Below, in pieces: positions 24,860-33,202 of a DNA stretch of 39,129 bases. Made by a program: the position numbers and the translations under genes. The stretch's first letter is position 1; each line of letters begins with the position of its first letter. Source of the stretch: a virus; the IMG/VR virus record IMGVR_UViG_3300034102_002514, positions 1-39,129 of that record; one strand, given 5' to 3'. The notes beneath the pieces were generated by a model, which made no database searches, was not told the DNA's origin, and was given only the letters and a program-made list of their open reading frames with translations.

Positions 24860-24997
24860 ATGAAACGAGAACTTGTCAACCAAGTACGCGAACTGCTAGA
24901 ACGCAATCTCAGCACTGCCGAAATAGCACACAGAATGGGCATTGACATAGACTTGGTCAAAATAGCCACCAATCTCATCAATCAACTGCTGACTTAA
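24860..24997 (+). CDS. 45-residue helix-turn-helix-like protein
   Basis: A short basic ORF, MKRELVNQVRELLERNLS then TAEIAHRMGIDIDLVKIATNLI. The second part reads as a helix-turn-helix (helix TAEIAHRM, turn G, helix DIDLVKIATNLI) like minimal sigma-4 or resolvase-type DNA-binding units. No strong ribosome binding site is visible. It could be a small transcription factor; it is too short for a full repressor. Confidence 0.45.
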   Translation: MKRELVNQVRELLERNLSTAEIAHRMGIDIDLVKIATNLINQLLT

Positions 24998-25016
24998 CAG
25001 TGCATAAGTAATTGCG

Positions 25017-27071
25017 ATGTCAATTACTGATTCCAAAAAAATAATACCCATACAAACCACACAATATCCAACTGTGTCCTCGGTTGTGGTCAGCGATGAC
25101 ACACATGTAAAACTTTCTGAAATGTTTGTGGCCGCACAAAAAAGCCCAACTGAAAGTCGCAAACAAAAAAATCTCACCGAAGTTGCAATACATCACGAAA
25201 CAATTAGATCAAATCGCGTGGCCTTGATTGTCATGCCTGAGTGGAGCACCATTTCGCCACCATATGGTATTGCTAGAATGGCAGCACTGAGCAAGCATGC
25301 AGGCTTTGCTACCAAAACATGGGATATAAATGCTGTGTGTAAAAAACGAGCATCCTCAGAGTTGCTGCCGTACTGGAGCAGTTATGAAGATTGGAAATGG
25401 CAAGACCCCCATTACAGCAAAATATTGCACCCCATGCTTGAGCCAATGCTGACGCCATACATAGATGAGATTTTGTCTTGGCAGCCCACAGTATTGGGAT
25501 TCAGTTGTTGGTACACCAATGATGCATGTACCATGTGGATGATTGAACAATTCAAACGTCGATCACCTGATTTAAAAATCATCATTGGAGGTCCCAACAT
25601 CACCCAAATGAACAACGGTGATATTGTGGGATCAGATGGAGGCAGACCCGACAACCCTGCCATTGATCACTATGTGTCAGGCGAAGGAGAGATGTTGTGG
25701 TTACAGGTGTTGGAAAACATAGAAAACCCCACAGAAGATTTGCCAAAATTTTTAACTCAAAGCAAAGATGCACGTATAGATCTAGACAGCATGCCGCCAG
25801 CCGACTACAGTGACTTTGATATTTCGTTGTATGATTCTCGCGGCATCACCAGCGAATTCAGCCGAGGTTGCATTGCCAACTGTGTGTACTGCAACGAAAC
25901 AGTGTTCTGGAAATATCGTGCCAGACAAGGATCTCGTGTGTTGGAAGAAATTGAAATTGCCTATCGCAATCAACGCATACAAAGTGTAACGTTTATAGAC
26001 AGTTTGTTGAATGGAAATCTTCGTGAGCTACGAGCATTTGCTGAAGGGCTGATGGAAAGAAAAATACGTATCAGTTGGAGTGGGTACAGTCGAATTGATG
26101 GCAAAATGGATCGAGACTTTTGGGCGTTGTTGAAAAAATCAGGTGCCACAGGGTTTGCGTTTGGTGTGGAATCTGGATCACAGCGAGTGCTGGATTTGAT
26201 GAAAAAGAATTGTCGAGTAGAATGGATAGAACAAAATTTCAACGACATGGCCGAGATTGATTTTTGCAATCAATTTGCCACTTGGTTCACTGGCTTTCCA
26301 GGAGAAGAATTAACTGATGTTGCACAAACACAAACCTTGATGTGGCGATTGCGAAACTCAGGTATGGGCGCACAGAGTGCCGGCACCTGCGGCCTGGGAC
26401 ACAACACACCGTTAGATCTAGAAAGAGAACGATTTGGGGTAAGACGTATTGGATGGACTCACGGGTGGGCTACTCAAGATCTACGCAACACTGTGTTTCA
26501 CAGATTTGTCAGATTCAAACTTACCAATATACTGCTGGAACAATTCAGATTGCACGGTACCAAAAGACGTTATCATCCCCACTGTCAAGAACCTGATCTA
26601 AAAAATCAATATCAAATTGAATCTGATCCTGCAAATTGGGCAGATCTGATTCCTTGGGAAAAAGATTTTGATTACGAGATTATCAAAGTGGATATCAATC
26701 CCTTGGCCAACAGTTTGATCAATGAGATTTGGCCCTTGTTGCGAGTGTTTTGGTTGGCTATGGGTGCCTACCGGTTCCGTGTGGAGTTTGATCCAGAGCG
26801 AGATCTTAAGGAATTTGGCACAAGACGCTATCCAAAATATCCTGATCATTCAGGATCAGTGACAAAATTTGAATTTCGTGCTGTTTACAATTTTGAAATC
26901 AATGCTGACGGAGTGTGGCATGCAGATTTTGATATCAGTTTGCAAGCTGAACCCTATGATGACAACCCGGCTGCTGAACACCATGGAGAAGGCCGATCAT
27001 TGAATTTTGATTTTAAATGGGTTCACACAGATGTCTGGTCTAGGCCAACAGTCCTGCTTGACAATAAATAA
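25017..27071 (+). CDS. B12-binding-like/radical SAM protein 2
   Basis: A 684-residue protein. An N-terminal extension of about 70 residues precedes a B12-binding-like Rossmann region (VLGFSCWYTND, IIIGGPNITQM, HYVSGEGEMLW). C285IANC289VYC292 in the SRGC... block is the radical SAM cluster motif and ATWFTGFPGEELTDV the later conserved element. The C-terminal 200 residues (rich in Trp and Asp) are unassigned. The plan parallels the protein at 14294, but sequence similarity is low outside the core. It heads the metabolic island and is followed by tRNAs; the substrate is unknown. Confidence 0.75.
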   Translation: MSITDSKKIIPIQTTQYPTVSSVVVSDDTHVKLSEMFVAAQKSPTESRKQKNLTEVAIHHETIRSNRVALIVMPEWSTISPPYGIARMAALSKHAGFATKTWDINAVCKKRASSELLPYWSSYEDWKWQDPHYSKILHPMLEPMLTPYIDEILSWQPTVLGFSCWYTNDACTMWMIEQFKRRSPDLKIIIGGPNITQMNNGDIVGSDGGRPDNPAIDHYVSGEGEMLWLQVLENIENPTEDLPKFLTQSKDARIDLDSMPPADYSDFDISLYDSRGITSEFSRGCIANCVYCNETVFWKYRARQGSRVLEEIEIAYRNQRIQSVTFIDSLLNGNLRELRAFAEGLMERKIRISWSGYSRIDGKMDRDFWALLKKSGATGFAFGVESGSQRVLDLMKKNCRVEWIEQNFNDMAEIDFCNQFATWFTGFPGEELTDVAQTQTLMWRLRNSGMGAQSAGTCGLGHNTPLDLERERFGVRRIGWTHGWATQDLRNTVFHRFVRFKLTNILLEQFRLHGTKRRYHPHCQEPDLKNQYQIESDPANWADLIPWEKDFDYEIIKVDINPLANSLINEIWPLLRVFWLAMGAYRFRVEFDPERDLKEFGTRRYPKYPDHSGSVTKFEFRAVYNFEINADGVWHADFDISLQAEPYDDNPAAEHHGEGRSLNFDFKWVHTDVWSRPTVLLDNK

Positions 27072-27086
27072 CTTTCCTGTTACAAT
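27058..27086 (+). promoter_or_regulatory. sigma70-type promoter for the tRNA-Met/Arg/Leu trio
   Basis: TTGACA at 27058-27063 and TACAAT at 27081-27086 with a 17-base spacer, ending 9 bases before the first tRNA. The -35 box overlaps the end of the radical SAM gene. Confidence 0.75.
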
Positions 27087-27095
27087 ACACATGTA

Positions 27096-27172
27096 GGGCC
27101 GTTAGCTCATTAGGTTAGAGCAGTGGACTCATAATCCATTGGTGGAGTGTTCGAATCACTCACGGCCCACCA
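27096..27172 (+). tRNA. tRNA-Met(CAT), elongator type or Ile2
   Basis: A full cloverleaf with acceptor GGGCCGT/ACGGCCC, anticodon loop CTCATAA, T-loop TTCGAAT and encoded CCA. The first acceptor pair is G-C, so it is not an initiator. The CAT anticodon could also be read as Ile if C34 is lysidinylated. Confidence 0.9.
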
Positions 27173-27175
27173 ATT

Positions 27176-27250
27176 CTGGCGTTAGTATAATGGATAATAC
27201 AAAGAGCTTCTACCTCTTGAATGTGGGTTCGATTCCTGCACGCCGGACCA
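27176..27250 (+). tRNA. tRNA-Arg(TCT)
   Basis: Acceptor CTGGCGT/ACGCCGG, anticodon arm AAGAG-CTTCTAC-CTCTT, T-arm with TTCGATT, encoded CCA after discriminator A. It reads AGA/AGG, often rare codons in Gram-negative hosts. Three bases separate it from the Met tRNA. Confidence 0.9.
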
Positions 27251-27264
27251 GTAAATACAACCAT

Positions 27265-27349
27265 GCGAGTATGGGGGAATTGGTAGACCCAGTGGACTTA
27301 AAATCCACCGCTGTTAGGCGTACCGGTTCGACTCCGGTTACTCGTACCA
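27265..27349 (+). tRNA. tRNA-Leu(TAA)
   Basis: A type II tRNA with acceptor GCGAGTA/TACTCGT (one G-T pair), anticodon arm GTGGA-CTTAAAA-TCCAC, a long variable arm (CGCTGTTAGGCG), T-loop TTCGACT and encoded CCA. The next gene starts 12 bases later. Confidence 0.9.
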
Positions 27350-27360
27350 AAGGAACAACC

Positions 27361-28092
27361 ATGAGTGATGAATATCTCAACCCGCATTTGGAACACATAC
27401 AAAATCACCAGTGGTTTTGTTATGACTTTTCAACGGCTGTGGCATCACCGATCGATGGAGTTTGGGTGCTACAAGATTTCTTAACTGGGTCTGCATACAA
27501 CGCAGTAAAACACGATATTAGAATTAAACCAGCACAATGGCACAACAACTACGGAGGTCGGCACCTTAGCGAAAATGGCAATTATCCAGCAATAACCAAT
27601 TTAGGAGCCAGGTTAATTCCTTATTTAAATCGTCTATTGGGTGTTGATGTTAGACTGACAACTGTGCGTACCTACGTAGATTTCAGCAGCAGTTATTTTT
27701 ATCCTCACTTGGACGGCAAAGACTTTGCAGTAAATGTACAAATTTATATGACTGATTTAGATTACCCTGAATTAGGAACACAGTTTTGCATTGATCCTGT
27801 GATAAACGCTGAGTCAGAGTTGTTGAGTTCTAGTGAAATTATAGCAAGGTCTTACCGTGAAGAAGATTTCTTCACTGTCCCGTTTCGACAAAATTGGGGC
27901 TATATAAATGATAACCGGCAAAGAAAAATACACAAGACATTGCCAGTACCATTAGGTACCATACGTGAAAGCATTCACTTCAATTACATTCAAAAAAAAT
28001 ATCCAGAAGAATTAGGGTTAGAACTGCCTTGGTTCAAGGATGAAAAATGGCACAATCAATTTGTATCAACAGTAAATCAACAATATGAATAA
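27361..28092 (+). CDS. 2-oxoglutarate/Fe(II)-dependent oxygenase-like protein 1
   Basis: A 243-residue protein from the ATG after AAAGGAAC. FYPHLDGKDFAVNVQIYMTD has the HxD iron-binding pair, and RKIHKTLPVPLGTIRESIHF provides the distal His and an Arg that would bind 2-oxoglutarate. This HxD...H...R layout is the family signature. An in-frame extension upstream through the three tRNAs is an artefact. The likely activity is hydroxylation of a protein or small molecule. It is coupled by 8 bp to the gene after it. Confidence 0.7.
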   Translation: MSDEYLNPHLEHIQNHQWFCYDFSTAVASPIDGVWVLQDFLTGSAYNAVKHDIRIKPAQWHNNYGGRHLSENGNYPAITNLGARLIPYLNRLLGVDVRLTTVRTYVDFSSSYFYPHLDGKDFAVNVQIYMTDLDYPELGTQFCIDPVINAESELLSSSEIIARSYREEDFFTVPFRQNWGYINDNRQRKIHKTLPVPLGTIRESIHFNYIQKKYPEELGLELPWFKDEKWHNQFVSTVNQQYE

Positions 28093-28558
28093 ACCCATAA
28101 TTGAACCACATCACGAGAGCGAAGGCACCGACGATGACTTCTTTGATGACATAAGAGGCCGGTGGGCCCAAATGGAGGCCGAGCGGCGAGAATCTGATGA
28201 GTTCAAAGTCAACAACATGGAATATGACATGAGCCAGGCTGACTGGTTCCTAAGTAAAGTGCGTGGCAGCGACAACTATGCACAAAACTTGTATGCTGCC
28301 TTGTGCAACAATCAGTTTCAAAAGCAAGATGTTTGGCTGGTGCTGAAAGATGCCTACTGGAGTTGCAGTTGGCGTTATGCCGGTGGTGTTGTGGCTGACT
28401 TTAGAGACTGCAACGAAGACTACATGAACTGGTACTGCTCGGGCATTGGTCCCAAGGAAGACACTGAGTTTGTGGGCGAAGGCAACGTTACCGAGGAAAT
28501 TCGTGCAGATTTGGCACTCCTGGGCTGGCGTGTTGTTGAGGAACCTGACAGTGAATAG
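28085..28558 (+). CDS. acidic hypothetical protein
   Basis: A 157-residue acidic protein. The first 45 residues are highly charged and probably disordered (EGTDDDFFDD, EAERRESDEF). The rest has Trp/Tyr/Cys-rich blocks (WLVLKDAYWSCSWRYAGGVVAD, NEDYMNWYCSGIG). It overlaps the oxygenase gene by 8 bp and the next gene by 8 bp. Its base composition is richer in GC than the downstream genes. No family recognised. Confidence 0.6.
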   Translation: MNKPIIEPHHESEGTDDDFFDDIRGRWAQMEAERRESDEFKVNNMEYDMSQADWFLSKVRGSDNYAQNLYAALCNNQFQKQDVWLVLKDAYWSCSWRYAGGVVADFRDCNEDYMNWYCSGIGPKEDTEFVGEGNVTEEIRADLALLGWRVVEEPDSE

Positions 28559-29174
28559 CACACTAGTAAAATATCAAAGCACTGCACCGGACTGGTTGTA
28601 TCACCCAGCAAATTTAAATATGGATTTGCTGCCGGTGATTCAAAAAGAGTTAATTAAGTTATCTATTGTTACTAAAAAAGACAACCTTGTACCTTACACC
28701 AGCACGTTTGTAGAAATTAAAAATTTAAAACTGATTGAACAAGTTTGTCCTGTGCTGATACAAGAATTAAAAAAATTAAAATTGTACGATACGTTTGCAC
28801 TTATTGCCATAATTTCAGTGGACTGTTCCAAGGAGTTTCCTCCGCATGTGGATGTAGGTGACGACATTGCAATGAACATTCCAATGGTCAGATGCGAAGG
28901 AACCTACACTGTATGGTATGATGCCAAAATTGTCGATCAAGAATTGCCAACATACGCCATTGGTTCAGAAATAGTTAAAATTGCTCGTGTATGCGATCCT
29001 CGCACTGCTGTAGAAATTGGACGTTGTGATTCAAACATTCCACATTGGATCAATGTCAATGTACCGCATCGTCCTGAAACACACCATGATCAATTGCGAA
29101 TGGCTGCAAGTATTCGATTTTCTCCCAGCCCCATAGACCAATATGGCAATCTATTACCGCATCTGACATTTTAA
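28551..29174 (+). CDS. 2-oxoglutarate/Fe(II)-dependent oxygenase-like protein 2
   Basis: A 207-residue protein from the GTG at 28551, preceded by GAGGA; the longer frame from 28446 lies in the preceding gene. FPPHVDVGDDIAMNIPM has the HxD pair, and NVNVPHRPETHHDQLRMAASIRF the distal His plus Arg. It resembles aspartyl/asparaginyl hydroxylase-type cupins more than the first oxygenase. AT-rich (clearly so after 28558), matching the next two genes but not those before. Substrate unknown. Confidence 0.6.
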   Translation: MNSTLVKYQSTAPDWLYHPANLNMDLLPVIQKELIKLSIVTKKDNLVPYTSTFVEIKNLKLIEQVCPVLIQELKKLKLYDTFALIAIISVDCSKEFPPHVDVGDDIAMNIPMVRCEGTYTVWYDAKIVDQELPTYAIGSEIVKIARVCDPRTAVEIGRCDSNIPHWINVNVPHRPETHHDQLRMAASIRFSPSPIDQYGNLLPHLTF

Positions 29175-29175
29175 A

Positions 29176-29922
29176 ATGCCCGAGTTAACATTCCAAACAT
29201 CTGGAAATCACAGTATATCTGTGTGCTACGCCAGTGAATATGATGGAGGTGGTACAGTATTTGGCACAAGATATGTAGATGTAATTAAAAAAAAATATCC
29301 CAACCGGACTTTCAACAACTGCCTTGATTGGTGCTCTGGCCCAGGGTTCATTGGGTTCAACTTGCTTGATCATGATATTTGTAAAGAATTGCATTTGATA
29401 GACTCCCATCAACCAGCAATTGATTATGCAAAAAAAACAATAAGTAATCTGCCAAGTAAACTCAACAACAGTGTAAAAGTTTATCAAATTGACAATTTAA
29501 AATTTCTTCCCGCACACATAATGTTTGATTTAGTGGTTGCAAATCCTCCACATTTTCAAACTGAGTTGACACCAAAAATGCAATTGTTGAGTCGCCGTTA
29601 TGCTGATCAATTAAATGCTGAAGATAAAGAAGCAGTGTTAAAAAAATTCCCAGTCATAGACAACAAAAATTTTAGTAGAATTGCTGTAGACGCAGAGTGG
29701 CAAGCTCGTAAAAATTTTTATCAAACTATCAAGTCACATTTGTTGCCCAATGGGGTAATATTAATGCAAGAAAACGCTGCTGGATCCGCAGTAGAAGATT
29801 TTGAGTCAATGATTGATTCGTCGGGTCTAGAAATAACTGACGTATTTTTTGACAATGATTATGGAAATTTTATACCAACAATAAAAATTTATTACATAGA
29901 GATAAAACACAAACTGTCATGA
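29176..29922 (+). CDS. N5/N6-type methyltransferase (NPP motif)
   Basis: A 248-residue protein. CLDWCSGPGFIGFNLLDH is SAM motif I, ELHLIDSHQPAIDYA motif II, and DLVVANPPHF motif IV. NPP(Y/H) is typical of methyltransferases that act on amino groups, for example HemK-type glutamine or adenine methylases. The late segment PNGVILMQENAAGS is motif V-like. Only one base separates it from the preceding stop. AT-rich. The substrate could be a base, a protein glutamine or a small molecule. Confidence 0.75.
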   Translation: MPELTFQTSGNHSISVCYASEYDGGGTVFGTRYVDVIKKKYPNRTFNNCLDWCSGPGFIGFNLLDHDICKELHLIDSHQPAIDYAKKTISNLPSKLNNSVKVYQIDNLKFLPAHIMFDLVVANPPHFQTELTPKMQLLSRRYADQLNAEDKEAVLKKFPVIDNKNFSRIAVDAEWQARKNFYQTIKSHLLPNGVILMQENAAGSAVEDFESMIDSSGLEITDVFFDNDYGNFIPTIKIYYIEIKHKLS

Positions 29923-30875
29923 TTACTATATTTGTAGGAGATGTGCATCAATATCTAGCAGATCAGGCTCAGTTACATGATCCAGCGGCCAGATTGGTCA
30001 CAGAAAAAAACTATAAAAAAATATCAGTCGGGACCTGGTATTGCAGCATAGGAGATTTCAAAGATTTTAAAAAGTTTGTATGTGCGTTACGCCAAGCTGA
30101 TGAAATAATTTACGCCCCACCTGTTAAATGGTCAGATACAAATACGCAAGTCAACACAGAAAAATATCTATTAGATTTAAAAATACTTGAATTCAAAAAT
30201 GTAAAAAACACAGATAATTTAAAATGGCCAAAATTGAAAACTTTTTTAGCCTTGGCTGATGACAGAAAAACCGAAGACCCTCAACTGTGGGTTGCAGGAT
30301 GTAGTATATCGCATGGTATGGGCGTAACTGCTGATCAACGGTATGGGCAATTGATTGCCAATCATCTAAACTTGTCGGTTAGTTTTTTAACTTGTCCGGG
30401 GAGTTCAGTTATGTGGGCCGCAGATCAACTCCTTAGATCAGACATCCGGCCTGGAGACACTGTGATCTGGGGTATTACTTCTTTTGAAAGATTTTGCTAT
30501 TATATTGAAAACCAGTATATTGACAACGTCAGTAAAGATAACCTCCTTACGCATGTTGGCCGGTCTCATTACATGCAAAATCCAAAATTTAATTCAATTG
30601 TGCCATTGGATGAATTATTCAGTCAAAATCAAATTTATCAGGCTATTACCAAAATTTATCAAGTTTTAAATTTTTGCGAAAAAATAAAAGTCAAATGTAT
30701 ATTGGCCGGGTTGTTGACAGACCTAACACATTACAGTATAATTGATGATCGTTATATATGTTTAACACAAGAATACAAATGCTATCCACAAGATATGACA
30801 AATCGTGATCTTCATCCAGACTCTGCTACACATCAACAATATGCTAGTCAAATACTCAAGAAATTAAATTGCTAA
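29919..30875 (+). CDS. SGNH/GDSL hydrolase-like protein 4 with N-terminal extension
   Basis: A 318-residue protein. The first 120 residues form an additional domain. Then LWVAGCSISHGMGVTADQRY gives SGNH block I, CPGSSVMWAADQLL blocks II/III, and MTNRDLHPDSATHQQYASQIL block V with Asp-x-His. It is AT-rich and coupled by 4 bp to the methyltransferase. The N-terminal part is unassigned. Proteins of this sort can remove acyl groups, and this one sits next to an acyl-adenylate ligase and an acyltransferase. Confidence 0.7.
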   Translation: MITIFVGDVHQYLADQAQLHDPAARLVTEKNYKKISVGTWYCSIGDFKDFKKFVCALRQADEIIYAPPVKWSDTNTQVNTEKYLLDLKILEFKNVKNTDNLKWPKLKTFLALADDRKTEDPQLWVAGCSISHGMGVTADQRYGQLIANHLNLSVSFLTCPGSSVMWAADQLLRSDIRPGDTVIWGITSFERFCYYIENQYIDNVSKDNLLTHVGRSHYMQNPKFNSIVPLDELFSQNQIYQAITKIYQVLNFCEKIKVKCILAGLLTDLTHYSIIDDRYICLTQEYKCYPQDMTNRDLHPDSATHQQYASQILKKLNC

Positions 30876-31579
30876 ACAACACAAAACTACCGTTGATTCT
30901 TCTTGGTTCCAACCACAACATACACTGGTTGGTAGATGTTGCTGTTCGTGCAGGATATGACGTTGTTGGCATTATTGATGACGACTATCACGGGCAAAAA
31001 CAATTTCAAGATATCCCTGTTGTGGCCACACAAGATGATTTGATCTCTAATCGCCGGATCTACGATGGGTACCAATTTTTTTGTGCTACCAATTGGCAAC
31101 CTGATGATGTTTTGATTCCAGCACAATCTCGTAACAGACAAAAACGTTTTGAGCTAATCAACCTGCTGGAATCACAGCAATTGAATGTAGCAACAATAAT
31201 CAGCCCCAGTGCCGAAGTCAGTACCTATCAAGTCAGCATTGGACGTGGCACGTTTATAGATTCTTTTTGTGTGGTATCGCCCATGGACAAAATTGGAAAT
31301 TATACCAATGTGTACAGTCATGCCAACATTGGAGAAAACACTGTGGTTGGCGATCATTGTGTATTACAACGCCATGTGCAATTGGCAGGCGGAGTTACTC
31401 TAGGCAATACAGTTTACATGGGATTCTATAGCCTGGCCAATCGCGCCGGTATGCACATTGCTGATGACACATTTGTGCATCCAAGCATGACTGTGATGCG
31501 AGATACGGTGCCGGGAGAAGTGATTAGTCTGGCTGGCCGAGATCTAAGAAAAATTTACAATCGAGTGGTCGAACAGTGA
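30869..31579 (+). CDS. NeuD-like sugar O-acyltransferase (hexapeptide repeat)
   Basis: A 236-residue protein starting at a TTG that overlaps the preceding stop; no ribosome binding site is clear. The N-terminal part (LILLGSNHNIHWLVDVAVRA, then DDDYHG) is the pyruvyl/nucleotide-fold cap of NeuD-like proteins. The C-terminal part is a left-handed beta helix of hexapeptide repeats (IGNYTNVYSHANIGENTV, then VGDHCVLQRHV). Expected reaction: transfer of an acyl group from acyl-CoA to a sugar or nucleotide-sugar. The next gene, an acyl-activating ligase, could provide the donor. Confidence 0.8.
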   Translation: MLNNTKLPLILLGSNHNIHWLVDVAVRAGYDVVGIIDDDYHGQKQFQDIPVVATQDDLISNRRIYDGYQFFCATNWQPDDVLIPAQSRNRQKRFELINLLESQQLNVATIISPSAEVSTYQVSIGRGTFIDSFCVVSPMDKIGNYTNVYSHANIGENTVVGDHCVLQRHVQLAGGVTLGNTVYMGFYSLANRAGMHIADDTFVHPSMTVMRDTVPGEVISLAGRDLRKIYNRVVEQ

Positions 31580-32994
31580 CCAACCTGGCACAAATACTGT
31601 TTGAAAAAAACGCTGCCAATGCTGACCGTGTGGTGTTTGAAGACAATGAAGAAACTGTTACCTATGCTGAACTAGAGCATCGTGCTCGTCGCTTGGCCAC
31701 TTGGTTGATCAATCAAGGTATTCAACCAGGCAATCGTGTGAACATTGTGTTGTTGGACAAAATAAACACTGTGGCTGTGTTTTTGGCTGTGACCTTGATC
31801 GGAGCCGTGGCTGTGATGAACAATCCTCGCAGTCGCAGAGACAATTTGTTGCAACGTCTTGACTTTGTGGATTGTGCGTTGATCCTGGCAGAACCTGACT
31901 TGAACATTGAACATGCTGTAAGTGTAGAACAGGCAGTGGAGGTCAGTGCTGAATTGATACCACTCACAGGATACCACCGCAGTGACTTGAACGACATGGC
32001 TTTTATGTTGTGGACATCCGGCACAACAGGACATGCCAAGGCAGTGATGCACACACATCGCAGTTTTCTGCGAAACGTAGAAACAAACTGTGCAAGTTAT
32101 CCTACCTTGAGCACAGACAAGATAATGTGTACCAGCAAATTGTTTTTTGCATTTGGTATTAACTATTCCTTTATGACCACAATGTGGGTTGGGGCACAGG
32201 CATTGTTGGAATCAGGGCTCACGGTGCCCAGTACTGTGCGAGAAAACATTCGACGCTATCAACCCACCAAAATTTACAGTGTGCCTTTTGTGTACAGTCA
32301 ATTGGTGTCGGACCGGCAGCCTGTTGAAGTGCATGCAAAATGTTTTGCTGCAGGTGATCGCTTACCTCTGGTGCTGATAGATCGCTGGGAAGCCATGACC
32401 GGACAACGCATCTACAATATGTTGGGCACCAGTGAAGTGTTAAATTCTATTCTTTACAACCCCAAAGGAACCAGCAGCCTAGGACAAGCCACTCCGGGCA
32501 ATCGTGTGCGAGTAGTCGATGCAGATGGCATCCTGGCCTCTGTGGGCGAAACAGGATATCTCGAAGTACAGGCACCCACCATTGCCCTGGGCTACTACAA
32601 AGACCCTGAATGGACTGGTAAAATTTTCAAAGACTGGGTGGCCACTGGAGATGTTGCATACCAAGATGCCACTGGAGATTTCTATCATCAAGGCCGTGCC
32701 ACAGACATTATTAAAATTCGTGGACAATATGTAAATCCCGGAGACATTGAAGAAAGTTTGCAGGCTTATCCGGGTGTGTCGCAATCGGCTGTGGTCAGCA
32801 GACTGGGCATAAACGACATTGCTATTGTTGAAGCATACGTAGTAGCAGATGGTACAGTGACCCCAAAAGATTTACGAAAATGGATCTTGTCCAAACACGA
32901 GAGATACATGTGCCCAAAGATTTTCTATCTAGTTGAAGAACTGCCCAGAACTGACACTGGAAAAGTCCAACGATATCTATTGAGAAAGCAATAG
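31576..32994 (+). CDS. AMP-dependent acyl-adenylate/CoA ligase
   Basis: A 472-residue protein of the ANL superfamily. LWTSGTTGHAKAVMHTHRS is the A3 phosphate-binding loop, YNMLGTSEV the A5 motif, DWVATGDVAYQD A7, GRATDIIKIRGQYVNPGDI the A8 hinge, and RTDTGKVQRYLLRK the A10 Lys. All core residues are present, so it should be active. It activates a carboxylic acid as acyl-AMP. Aromatic acids are plausible because short benzoate-CoA ligase-like members have this layout. It starts at a GTG overlapping the NeuD-like stop. Such an enzyme is unusual in a phage. Ends in tandem TAG-TAA. Confidence 0.88.
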   Translation: MTNLAQILFEKNAANADRVVFEDNEETVTYAELEHRARRLATWLINQGIQPGNRVNIVLLDKINTVAVFLAVTLIGAVAVMNNPRSRRDNLLQRLDFVDCALILAEPDLNIEHAVSVEQAVEVSAELIPLTGYHRSDLNDMAFMLWTSGTTGHAKAVMHTHRSFLRNVETNCASYPTLSTDKIMCTSKLFFAFGINYSFMTTMWVGAQALLESGLTVPSTVRENIRRYQPTKIYSVPFVYSQLVSDRQPVEVHAKCFAAGDRLPLVLIDRWEAMTGQRIYNMLGTSEVLNSILYNPKGTSSLGQATPGNRVRVVDADGILASVGETGYLEVQAPTIALGYYKDPEWTGKIFKDWVATGDVAYQDATGDFYHQGRATDIIKIRGQYVNPGDIEESLQAYPGVSQSAVVSRLGINDIAIVEAYVVADGTVTPKDLRKWILSKHERYMCPKIFYLVEELPRTDTGKVQRYLLRKQ

Positions 32995-33019
32995 TAAATA
33001 AAATCAAAAGGAGACTGCT

Positions 33020-33184
33020 ATGGAACTAGTCAGATACAGAGACGCAGGTATGGCAGCATACACTTGGTTTTATATAAATGAAAACAAGCACATGGTCAGT
33101 CCGTTTTTTGATACAGAGCAAGATGCAAAGGTTTGGTTCAACCAAGTTTTTGAAGGTGAATCGGAGCCCAACATCACTGCTTGA
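33020..33184 (+). CDS. 54-residue small protein
   Basis: A small ORF after AAAAGGAGA, MELVRYRDAGMAAYTWFYIN then FFDTEQDAKVWFNQVFEGES. The aromatic-rich strand followed by an amphipathic helix resembles other tiny phage proteins. The stop is TGA. It lies alone in the gap between the ligase and the amidoligase-like gene. Function unknown. Confidence 0.55.
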   Translation: MELVRYRDAGMAAYTWFYINENKHMVSPFFDTEQDAKVWFNQVFEGESEPNITA

Positions 33185-33202
33185 TTAGTGCTAAATAATC
33201 TT

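Noticed and set aside
27139-27360. In-frame N-terminal extension of the first oxygenase gene through the tRNA genes
   Set aside because: It runs across three well-formed tRNAs; the ATG at 27361 has its own ribosome binding site.
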